Made by a program: the position numbers and the translations under genes
Part shown: piece after piece, positions 36,202 through 46,074 of the stretch
How positions within the stretch are numbered: the first letter of the stretch is position 1
Layout of the letters: the number at the start of each line of letters is the position of its first letter
DNA from: Cellulosimicrobium cellulans
Lineage (GTDB): Bacteria > Actinomycetota > Actinomycetes > Actinomycetales > Cellulomonadaceae
DNA: 64,000 bases
Direction of reading: 5' to 3'
NCBI RefSeq assembly: GCF_024124905.1
Contig: NZ_JAMXST010000001.1
Coordinates: forward strand, 496,001-560,000
The notes under the pieces: generated by a model
Seen by the model: only the letters and a program-made list of their open reading frames with translations
Databases searched by the model: none
Told to the model about the DNA's origin: nothing

Positions 36202-36990
36202 ATGCTCGACGTCCATCACTTCACCTACGGTGCCGTGACCCCGCTCATCTCCTACGTGGCCGCGGTCTCCGGGTCTGCCTGCGGCCTGTCCGCGGTCTCC
36301 CGCTCCCGTGTCGACGCGCCGTGGCCCGTGCGCTCGGCGTGGCTGTGGCTGGGGGCCGCGGCCATCGGGGGCACGGGCATCTGGGTGATGCACTTCGTGG
36401 CGATGCTCGGGTTCACGGTCACCGGCATGCCGATCCACTACGACGTGCCGCTCACGATCGTCTCCGCGCTGGTCGCCGTGGTGGTCGTGTCGGTCGGCCT
36501 GCACCTGGTCATGATGTTCGGCTACCGGCCCCTGCTGCTGGCCGTGGGAGGCGCCGTGGCCGGGCTCGGCGTCGCCGGGATGCACTACCTGGGCATGGCG
36601 GCGATGCGCATGCACGGGACGATGCACTACAGCGCGGTCTCCGTCGTCCTGGCGGTGCTCGTCGCGGTCGCCGCCGCGACGGCGGCCCTCTGGCTCTGCG
36701 TGCACGCGCGGGGCGGGCTGTCCATGACCGTGTCGGCCCTCGTCATGGGGGTCGCTGTCGCAGGGATGCACTACACCGGCATGTGGGGCGTCTCGGTGAC
36801 GGGTCAGCCGGGCGCACCGGACGGCGGCGTCCCGATGCTGGACCTGCTCGGCGCCCTCCTCGTCGGGGGCGGCGGCTCCGTCCTGCTGCTGGTGTTCGTC
36901 GTCGTCGGCTCCCGGACGGAGAGCGAGCGGCAGCGGCACGAGGCCTTCCGGGACCGCATGGCGCAGGAGACCGTCTCGGTCGGCAAGTAG
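36202..36990 (+). CDS. MHYT-domain membrane sensor without output domain
   Basis: 262 residues, seven helices. The repeated MHYT motifs lie near the outer membrane face: MHFVAM (63-68), MHYLGM (127-132), MHYSAV (141-146) and MHYTGM (189-194). The family is proposed to bind copper and sense O2, CO or NO, usually fused to GGDEF/EAL. Here nothing follows the last helix except a charged tail of about 30 residues. Start chosen for GAGGCGG six to seven bases upstream; an ATG seven codons earlier also fits. The sequence just upstream is clearly more AT-rich than its surroundings. Confidence 0.88.
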   Translation: MLDVHHFTYGAVTPLISYVAAVSGSACGLSAVSRSRVDAPWPVRSAWLWLGAAAIGGTGIWVMHFVAMLGFTVTGMPIHYDVPLTIVSALVAVVVVSVGLHLVMMFGYRPLLLAVGGAVAGLGVAGMHYLGMAAMRMHGTMHYSAVSVVLAVLVAVAAATAALWLCVHARGGLSMTVSALVMGVAVAGMHYTGMWGVSVTGQPGAPDGGVPMLDLLGALLVGGGGSVLLLVFVVVGSRTESERQRHEAFRDRMAQETVSVGK

Positions 36991-37012
36991 CGGCACGCGG
37001 GTGCGCCGTCTC

Positions 37013-37471
37013 TCACGGCCGGCGCGCGCGTGCCCGGTCCTCCGTCTCGAGCACCCGGCGCAGGCCCGTGAAGTCACGCAGGAGGATCCGTGCCAGGACC
37101 GCGGTCGGGAGCAGCGCCACCAGCCGGAGCGTCGACGCCACGTCGCCGTGGTAGTCGGCGCGCACGCGCGTCCCGCCGCCGTCGGGCGACGTGACGTACT
37201 CGACGCGAGAGTTCCAGGGCGCGGTGGAGTGCCACACGACCCGCAGGTCGGGCTCGACGACCTCGAGCACGTCGGTGAACCGCACCCGGAACGGACCGAC
37301 GCGGTCGACGGCGGCCCAGCGGCTCCCCACCCGCAGCGGCCCGTCGTCGACCGGGCGGCGGGAGACGACCGCGGGCGCGAACTCCGGCCACCGGCCCGGG
37401 TCGGCGAGGTACGGGAAGACGCGCGCCGGCGGGTGATCGAGGTGGACGTCGAGCGTCACGCGTCGCCACAC
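37013..37471 (-). CDS. SRPBCC (START/polyketide cyclase-like) protein
   Basis: 152 residues with the helix-grip fold pattern: TLDVHLDHPPARVFPYLADPGRWPEFAPAV at the start, then VGSRWAAVDRVGPF, VVEPDLRVVWHS and a C-terminal long helix (LRLVALLPTAVLARILLRDF). Binds an unknown hydrophobic ligand. AAGGAGA ribosome site seven bases before the GTG; 27 bp after the hemerythrin gene, so probably co-transcribed. Confidence 0.85.
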   Translation of the reverse strand: MWRRVTLDVHLDHPPARVFPYLADPGRWPEFAPAVVSRRPVDDGPLRVGSRWAAVDRVGPFRVRFTDVLEVVEPDLRVVWHSTAPWNSRVEYVTSPDGGGTRVRADYHGDVASTLRLVALLPTAVLARILLRDFTGLRRVLETEDRARARRP

Positions 37472-37498
37472 GGTCCGGTCTCCTTCCGCCGCCCGGCG

Positions 37499-38233
37499 TC
37501 AGACCATCGCCGGCACGGGACGGTCCGGGTAGAGCTCGCGCATCGCGTGGTCGTACCGACGCTTCAGGAGCAGGAGGTACAGCACCCGGACGGGCGCGGG
37601 CACGTTCGCGCGGAACCACTCCTCCCGCTCGGCCTCGGGGACGCTCGCGAGCAGCAGGCCGAGCTGCAGCGCCACGAGGTCCTTGCCGAGCTCCTTGCGG
37701 TGCTTCACGAGGGTGGCGCGCGTGTGCTCCTCCATGGAGTCCCACTCCTGCTGCGACATCACGTCCCCGGCCACGGGGAGGATCTCCACCTCCTCCTGCC
37801 CGAGGTGCGCCGACAGGAGGTCCCGCAGCCCCTCGACGTCGGTCGCGAAGGCGTCGCGGAGCCGCGGGTCGGCCGTGGCCACCCACGGCTCGAGCTGCGG
37901 CTCGACCCGCGCGAGGCGCACCGCGACCTCGGCGTGCTGCGCCCGCATCTGGCCGACGTGCAGCGCGCACGCGGGCTCGCGCGCCTCGAGGCGGTCCCAG
38001 AGCACCCGGTCCTCGGTCTCGTGGTGCAGGTGCAGCGCGAAGAAGTCGAGGTGGGCGTAGCGGCCCACGACGGCCGAGCGCCCGGTGTCCCCGGGCCGGA
38101 CCTCGCGGACCAGCACGGGGAGCTCGCGGTAGAGCCAGCGGAAGATCCGGTGGACGAGGAACATGCCCGACGTGTCGCACCCGGGGTGCTGCCCCGCGGG
38201 CAGCGGCCCGGGGAGAGGGAGCCTGTCGGTCAT
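37499..38233 (-). CDS. Hemerythrin HHE-domain protein
   Basis: 244 residues. A His/Glu-rich four-helix bundle with ligand-like segments: HLDFFALHLHHETEDRVLW, QMRAQHAEVAVRL, LLSAHLGQEEVEILP and the second-bundle SMEEHTRATLVKHRKEL. This suggests one or two non-heme diiron sites for O2, NO or redox sensing, or iron storage. A hydrophobic C-terminal stretch (VPAPVRVLYLLLLKRRY) is unusual. GGAGGACGAG precedes the ATG. Heads a two-gene unit with the SRPBCC gene. Confidence 0.88.
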   Translation of the reverse strand: MTDRLPLPGPLPAGQHPGCDTSGMFLVHRIFRWLYRELPVLVREVRPGDTGRSAVVGRYAHLDFFALHLHHETEDRVLWDRLEAREPACALHVGQMRAQHAEVAVRLARVEPQLEPWVATADPRLRDAFATDVEGLRDLLSAHLGQEEVEILPVAGDVMSQQEWDSMEEHTRATLVKHRKELGKDLVALQLGLLLASVPEAEREEWFRANVPAPVRVLYLLLLKRRYDHAMRELYPDRPVPAMV

Positions 38234-38282
38234 CTCGTCCTCCGCCCGTCGGACGACGTCGGTGTCGTCGTGGCGCTCTCCG

Positions 38283-38288
38283 ACGCTA
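38283..38288 (-). promoter_or_regulatory. Probable -10 box of the hemerythrin operon
   Basis: TAGCGT on the minus strand, giving a leader of about 45 nt. It lies downstream of the terminator-like hairpin of the element at 38341-38437, which would insulate it. Confidence 0.45.
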
Positions 38289-38340
38289 CGCCCGCCCGCG
38301 GCGTGGCCACAATGCCCGGTCCGCAGGTTCACCCGGGCAG

Positions 38341-38437
38341 CGAGAAGCCCCGCCGTGTGGAGCGGCGGGGCTTCTCGATCCGCTGTCTCATTCGGATCCC
38401 GCCGGCGCTCTCACGCCGGAAGCATGCGTCCAGTCTA
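38341..38437 (-). ncRNA. Candidate small structured RNA or attenuator-type leader
   Basis: Minus strand: TAGACT (38432-38437) stands six bases before an ATG that opens a four-codon ORF (MLPA, stop). The RNA then forms CCGGCG-TGAGAG-CGCCGG (38402-38419), a GATCCG/CGGATC hairpin with a 10-nt loop also containing TGAGA (38378-38399 region), and a 15-bp near-perfect GC hairpin (38341-38377) that looks like a terminator. A 20-codon basic ORF starts at 38391 and runs through the last hairpin. I know no named RNA family with this layout. Confidence 0.4.
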
Positions 38438-38551
38438 GGGCGTCGCGACGGCCGCCTCCGACCCCGGCACGACCGCCTCCTCCCCGAGGAGGAGGTCGCG
38501 CCCCCGACGATCTCGGCCGACGGCGGGAGCCGGCGTCCCCGCGCCCGTCCG

Positions 38552-38557
38552 TAGCGT
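38552..38557 (+). promoter_or_regulatory. Probable -10 box of the ABC/two-component operon
   Basis: TAGCGT followed by CGACGACGG, about 50 bp before the ATPase ATG, which has its own GGGAGGA ribosome site. Confidence 0.45.
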
Positions 38558-38607
38558 CGACGACGGCGGTGCCCGAGGACCGGGCGCCCGCGACGACGGG
38601 AGGACGC

Positions 38608-39366
38608 ATGATCCAGGTGGAGGCGCTCACCAAGCGCTACGGGCCGACGACGGCGGTGGACGGGCTGACGTTCACGGCACGCCCGGGCACCGTGACGGGA
38701 TTCCTCGGCCCGAACGGGGCGGGGAAGTCGACGACGATGCGGGTCGTGGTCGGGCTGGAGCGGCCCACGTCCGGCACGGCGACCGTCGACGGACGCCGGT
38801 ACGCCGACCTCCCGGCGCCGCTCCACGCCGTCGGCTGCATGCTCGACGCGCGGTCCGTGCACCCGGGGCGCACGGCGTTCCGGCACCTGCGGGCCCTCGC
38901 GCGGACCCACGGGATCGGCCGCGCCCGCGTGGACGAGGTCATCGGGATGACCGGGCTCGAGAGCGTCGCCGGACGGCGCGCCGGGACCTTCTCCCTGGGG
39001 ATGGGCCAGCGGCTCGGCATCGCGGGAGCGCTGCTCGGCGACCCCGGGACGCTCCTCCTCGACGAGCCCGTCAACGGCCTCGACCCGGACGGCGTCCTGT
39101 GGGTGCGGGGACTCGTGCGCGGCCTCGCGGCCGAGGGACGGACCGTGCTCCTCTCCTCGCACCTCATGCACGAGCTCGCGCTCTGCGCCGACCGGGTCGT
39201 CGTCATCGGCCGGGGCCGGCTCCTCGCGGACGCACCGGTCCAGGAGCTCGCCGCCGACGCGGGATCCCTCGAGGAGGCGTACCTGCGGCTCACCGCGGGG
39301 GCGGTCCAGTACCAGGGCCGCGCCTCCGGCGGGTCCGACCGCGCCGCGGCGGGCGGTGCCCGATGA
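38608..39366 (+). CDS. ABC transporter ATP-binding protein
   Basis: 252 residues, a stand-alone ATPase of the ABC-2/DrrA type. Walker A GPNGAGKST (about 34-42), signature variant FSLGMGQRLGIAGAL in place of LSGGQ as usual in this branch, Walker B LLLDEPVNGLD with intact Glu, and H-loop SSHLMHEL. Works with the two permeases downstream to export an unknown compound, possibly a peptide antibiotic or lipid. Overlaps the first permease by four bases (ATGA). Confidence 0.93.
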   Translation: MIQVEALTKRYGPTTAVDGLTFTARPGTVTGFLGPNGAGKSTTMRVVVGLERPTSGTATVDGRRYADLPAPLHAVGCMLDARSVHPGRTAFRHLRALARTHGIGRARVDEVIGMTGLESVAGRRAGTFSLGMGQRLGIAGALLGDPGTLLLDEPVNGLDPDGVLWVRGLVRGLAAEGRTVLLSSHLMHELALCADRVVVIGRGRLLADAPVQELAADAGSLEEAYLRLTAGAVQYQGRASGGSDRAAAGGAR

Positions 39367-40232
39367 CCGCCGCGACCCCCGCCCCGGTGCGCACTCCCCC
39401 GGCCCTGGCGCGGGCCACGCCCCCGGGCCCGACGCTCGCGCGCGTCGTCGGCTCCGAGTGGACCAAGCTCACGAGCCTCCGGTCCTCCTGGTGGGCGGCC
39501 GCGCTCACGGTCGCGGTCTCGGCCGCGCTGACCCACCTCTCGGCCCAGGCGTCGTCCGTGGACCCCGGGTTCGACCCGCTGGGCTCCCTCACCTCGGGCC
39601 TGCTGCTCGCCCAGGTGCCCCCGCTCGTCCTGGGCGTGCTCGTCGGCACGGGCGAGCACAGCACGGGCACGTTCCGCACGACGTTCCTCGCCGCCCCGAG
39701 GCGCTGGCCCGTGCTCGCCGCGCAGACCGTCGTCACCGCCGCGTTCGCGCTGCTCACGGCCGTGCTCGCGGTCGGCGCCGCCGTGCTCGCTCTGCTCCCC
39801 TCGGCCCGGGCCCGCGGCATCGCCCTCGATCTCGCGAGCGACGGCACGCCCCAGGTGCTCGGCGGGATGGTGCTCCTGCTCGTCGCGACGGCCCTGCTCG
39901 GCCTCGCGCTCGGCGCTCTGCTCCGGCGGCCGGTGCCCGCCCTGACGGTCGCGGTCCTCGTCGTCCTCGTCCTGCCCGTCGCGCTCGTGCTCGCGGCCGA
40001 CCTGGCGGGCGACCCGCTCGCCGCGTCCGCGGGCGTGCCGCCCGCCCAGGCCGCCGTCAACACCGCCGTGACGTTCCTCCCCGCCGGCGCGGGGTCCCTC
40101 CTGACCACCGAGGGCGCCGTCGAGGGTGCGCCCGACCTCGGCGCGTGGGGCGGCGGGCTCGTCCTGGCGGCGTGGGTCGCCGTCCCCCTGACCCTGGCCG
40201 GTATCCGCCTCCGCGCGCGGGACGTGGTGTGA
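39363..40232 (+). CDS. ABC-2-type permease subunit
   Basis: 289 residues, six likely helices. The cytoplasmic lead-in LARVVGSEWTKLTSLRSSWW and the extracytoplasmic GEHSTGTFRTTFLAAPRRW motif are shared with the next gene, showing that the two permeases are diverged duplicates. The ATG lies in the ATPase stop overlap. Confidence 0.88.
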   Translation: MTAATPAPVRTPPALARATPPGPTLARVVGSEWTKLTSLRSSWWAAALTVAVSAALTHLSAQASSVDPGFDPLGSLTSGLLLAQVPPLVLGVLVGTGEHSTGTFRTTFLAAPRRWPVLAAQTVVTAAFALLTAVLAVGAAVLALLPSARARGIALDLASDGTPQVLGGMVLLLVATALLGLALGALLRRPVPALTVAVLVVLVLPVALVLAADLAGDPLAASAGVPPAQAAVNTAVTFLPAGAGSLLTTEGAVEGAPDLGAWGGGLVLAAWVAVPLTLAGIRLRARDVV

Positions 40233-40233
40233 C

Positions 40234-41058
40234 GTGGCCGCGACGACGCAGACGCCCGCCGCCCCGCCCGCGAGCCGCTCACCGGTGACCCTCCGCCGGG
40301 TGCTCGCGGCCGAGTCGGACAAGCTCACGAGCCTGCGCGCGACGGGCTGGCTCGCCCTCGCGACGGTCGCGGCGTCGGCCGCGAGCGCCTGGGCGCTCGG
40401 CCTGTTCGCCCGGCCCGACGACGGCGCGTCCGGCGCGCCCGTGGCCGTCGCCGGGTACGTGCTCGCCCAGCTCGGGTTCCTCGTGCTGGGCGCGACGACC
40501 GGCGCGGGCGAGTTCCGCACCGGCACGGCGCGCGTCACCTTCGTCGCGGTGCCCCGGCGGGTCCCGGTGCTCGTGGCCCAGGCGCTCGTCACGACGACGG
40601 TCGCGGCCCTCACGGCCGCGGTCGCGCTCGGCGCGGCGCTCGCGGCGACCGCCGGGCAGCGCGCGGCGACCGGGCTGGTGCTGGACGCCGCGGACCCGGA
40701 GACGGCGCGCCTCCTCGGGGGGTTCGTGCTCTACCAGACCGGGGTCGCGCTCGTCGGGCTCGGGCTGGGGGCGCTGCTGCGCCGGCCCGACGCCGCGCTC
40801 GTCGCCGGGGTCGTCCTGGTCGTCGTGCTCGACCACCTCCTCGCCACGAACCCCGGCCGGGTCGCCGACACGGCGCGCGCCCTCCTCCCGGGCGCCGGGG
40901 CGCGGCTCCTCCAGGCCGACGAGCGGCTCGCCGCGCTCGACGCGACGACGCTGGGCCCGCACGTCGGCCCGTGGGCGGCCGGCCTCGTGCTCGCCGCGTG
41001 GGCCGCCGCGCTCCTCGTCGCGGCGGGGTACCGCCTGCGGCGCCATGACGTCACCTGA
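40234..41058 (+). CDS. ABC-2-type permease subunit, second copy
   Basis: 274 residues, six likely helices. LRRVLAAESDKLTSLRATGW and GAGEFRTGTARVTFVAVPRR correspond to the motifs of the preceding permease, so the exporter is probably a heterodimer with the ATPase. One base separates the two genes; GTG start. Confidence 0.87.
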   Translation: MAATTQTPAAPPASRSPVTLRRVLAAESDKLTSLRATGWLALATVAASAASAWALGLFARPDDGASGAPVAVAGYVLAQLGFLVLGATTGAGEFRTGTARVTFVAVPRRVPVLVAQALVTTTVAALTAAVALGAALAATAGQRAATGLVLDAADPETARLLGGFVLYQTGVALVGLGLGALLRRPDAALVAGVVLVVVLDHLLATNPGRVADTARALLPGAGARLLQADERLAALDATTLGPHVGPWAAGLVLAAWAAALLVAAGYRLRRHDVT

Positions 41059-41089
41059 CGTGGACCGGCAGGGATGGGAGAGTGGGCCC

Positions 41090-42535
41090 ATGCCCCTGCC
41101 GTCCCCCGCCACGTCCGCGCGCGGGACGACCGACGGCGGCGCGCTCACCGAGACCGACGTCCAGCGGCGCGGGCCGCTCGGCCGGCTGGTCGAGGAGCAC
41201 CCCCGGGCCGCGGACGCCGCGCTCGTCGCCGGCGTCGTGGCGCTCGGGCTCGTCACCGCGGTCCTCGGGCTCGCGACGGTCGAGGGGTCGACCGGGCTCG
41301 GCCTCTTCCGGCCCGACGAGCCCGTCGCCCAGGTGGTCGTCACGGCGTGGCTCGCCGGGGCCGTCCTCGGGGCGACGCTCCTGCTCGCCCGCCGCGCGCG
41401 ACCGCTCGTCGTCGCGGCCGCGCTCACGGCGCTGGCCGTCGCCTCGCTCGCGACCGCGGGCGTGCTGGGGGTGCTCGGGGTGTGCCTCGCGTGCGCGGTC
41501 CACGCCGTGGCGGCCTCCCGCCCGCCGCGCACCGCGTGGCTGACGTGCGCGGCGGTGCTCGCCGTCGTCACGGTGGCGATCTGGTGGTGGCAGGACATCG
41601 GCCTCGCCGAGATCCTGCTCTGGAGCGACCCGGTCGTGTCACCGGACGGCGATCCCGTGCGGGACCTCGCCGAGCCACCCTTCTCCCCCGGCCGCCGGTC
41701 CGCGTCCGTCTCCCTCCTGCTCGCGCTCCTGCTCCTCGGCATGGCCACGGGTTCCGGCGCGCGCGCCCGTCGGCTCCACGCCGAGGACCTCACGGAGCGC
41801 TACCGGGCCATGGCGCGGGACCGCGACCAGAGCGCCGCGCTCGCCCGCGCGGCCGAGCGCACCCGCATCGCCCGCGAGATGCACGACGTCGTCGCCCACA
41901 GCGTCTCGGTGATGGTCGCGCTGTCCGACGGCGCGGGCGCAGCGCTCGACCGTGCACCCGACCGCTCGCGCGAGGCCCTGCGGGAGCTCTCCCGGACGGG
42001 GCGCGAGGCGCTGACCGACATGCAGCGCGTGCTCGGTGCGCTCGACCCCGGCGACGAGGAGCCCGTGGCGCCGGACGGGCGGCCCGAGCCGACCGGGACG
42101 GACCTCGCGGCCGTCGTCGCACGGTTCCGCGCCGCGGGCGTCCCGGTGACCGCGACCGGCCTCGACGTCCCGCTCCCGGACGACACCTCGCTCCGGCTCG
42201 CGGTCGTGCGGGTCGTGCAGGAAGGGCTGACGAACGTCCTGCGGCACGCGCCCGGTGCTCCGACGGCCGAGGTCGAGGTCCGGCGCGGCGCGGACGTCGT
42301 CGAGGTCGAGGTCCGCGATTCCGGCGGCACGCGGCCCGGCACGGGCGGCGGGACCGGTCGCGGCATCGTCGGGATGCGCGAGCGCGCGGCCCTGCTCGGC
42401 GGCAGCGTCGAGGCCGGCCCGCGACCCGAGGGTGGGTGGGTCGTGCGGGTCGTCCTCCCGTGGTCCGGGCGGGACGCGCCGTGGGACCGGCCGCACGACC
42501 GGCCGTACGACGAGGACGACGGAGGGCTCCCGTGA
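41090..42535 (+). CDS. Two-component sensor histidine kinase (NarL/DesK type)
   Basis: 481 residues. Five or six membrane helices (about 40-235), HisKA_3 domain with His265 in IAREMHDVVAHSVSVMVAL, and an ATPase domain (EGLTNVLRHAPG, RGIVGMRERAALLGG). Co-transcribed with the exporter and probably senses its substrate or the damage it relieves. The ATG at 41090 follows GGGAGAG; an in-frame ATG at 41045 that overlaps the permease stop is possible. The Asp/Pro/Arg tail is low complexity. Confidence 0.9.
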   Translation: MPLPSPATSARGTTDGGALTETDVQRRGPLGRLVEEHPRAADAALVAGVVALGLVTAVLGLATVEGSTGLGLFRPDEPVAQVVVTAWLAGAVLGATLLLARRARPLVVAAALTALAVASLATAGVLGVLGVCLACAVHAVAASRPPRTAWLTCAAVLAVVTVAIWWWQDIGLAEILLWSDPVVSPDGDPVRDLAEPPFSPGRRSASVSLLLALLLLGMATGSGARARRLHAEDLTERYRAMARDRDQSAALARAAERTRIAREMHDVVAHSVSVMVALSDGAGAALDRAPDRSREALRELSRTGREALTDMQRVLGALDPGDEEPVAPDGRPEPTGTDLAAVVARFRAAGVPVTATGLDVPLPDDTSLRLAVVRVVQEGLTNVLRHAPGAPTAEVEVRRGADVVEVEVRDSGGTRPGTGGGTGRGIVGMRERAALLGGSVEAGPRPEGGWVVRVVLPWSGRDAPWDRPHDRPYDEDDGGLP

Positions 42536-43203
42536 CGACCGTGCTGCTCGTGGACGACCAGGCGCTCCTGCGGATGGGCTTCCGGCTCGTGATCGAGTCG
42601 GAGCCCGACCTCAAGGTGGTCGGCGAGGCGTCCGACGGCCGGGTGGCGCTCGACCAGGTCGCGGCGCTCGCCCCGGACGTCGTCGTCATGGACGTCCGGA
42701 TGCCCGGCATGGACGGCATCGAGGCGACGCGACGCGTCGTCGCGGAGCACCCCGCGACGCGCGTGCTCGTGCTGACGACGTTCGACGTCGACGAGTACGC
42801 GTTCGCCGCGCTGCGCGCGGGCGCGAGCGGGTTCCTGCTGAAGAACGCCCGCCCGGACGACCTCGTCGAGGCGATCCGTACCGTCGCGGCAGGAAGCTCG
42901 GTCGTCGCGCCCCGGGTGCTGCGCCGCATGCTCGACCTCTTCGCCCCGCACCTGCCCGTCGGGGACCGGCCGGCGGACGACGGCGTCGACCCGCGCCTGC
43001 GGTCGCTCACGCCCCGCGAGCTCGACGTGCTGCGGTGCGTGGCCGACGGCCTGTCCAACGCCGAGATCGCCGAGCGCCTCGTGCTGTCGTCGACGACGGT
43101 CAAGACGCACGTGGGCAACCTCCTCGCCAAGCTCGGGGTCCGGGACCGCGTCCAGGCCGTGATCGTCGCCTACGAGAGCGGCCTGGTCGGCTCCCGCCGC
43201 TGA
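42532..43203 (+). CDS. NarL-family response regulator
   Basis: 223 residues. Receiver with Asp8/Asp9, phosphorylation site Asp54 (VVMDVRMPGMDG) and the conserved lysine in FLLKNARP; LuxR-type HTH at about 162-210 (LTPRELDVLRCVADGLSNAEIA in pieces). GTGA overlap with the kinase. Likely controls this operon. Confidence 0.94.
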   Translation: MTTVLLVDDQALLRMGFRLVIESEPDLKVVGEASDGRVALDQVAALAPDVVVMDVRMPGMDGIEATRRVVAEHPATRVLVLTTFDVDEYAFAALRAGASGFLLKNARPDDLVEAIRTVAAGSSVVAPRVLRRMLDLFAPHLPVGDRPADDGVDPRLRSLTPRELDVLRCVADGLSNAEIAERLVLSSTTVKTHVGNLLAKLGVRDRVQAVIVAYESGLVGSRR

Positions 43204-43304
43204 GCGGCACCGCTCGCCGTCGCTGCCGCGTTCACCCCCGACGGGTGAGGCTCCGCCCCGGGTCCGCTGCGACCGTGGTGCCGAGCGCCGGAGAGGAGCC
43301 CACG

Positions 43305-46064
<2,760 letters not shown>

Positions 46065-46074
46065 GGGCTCCGGG

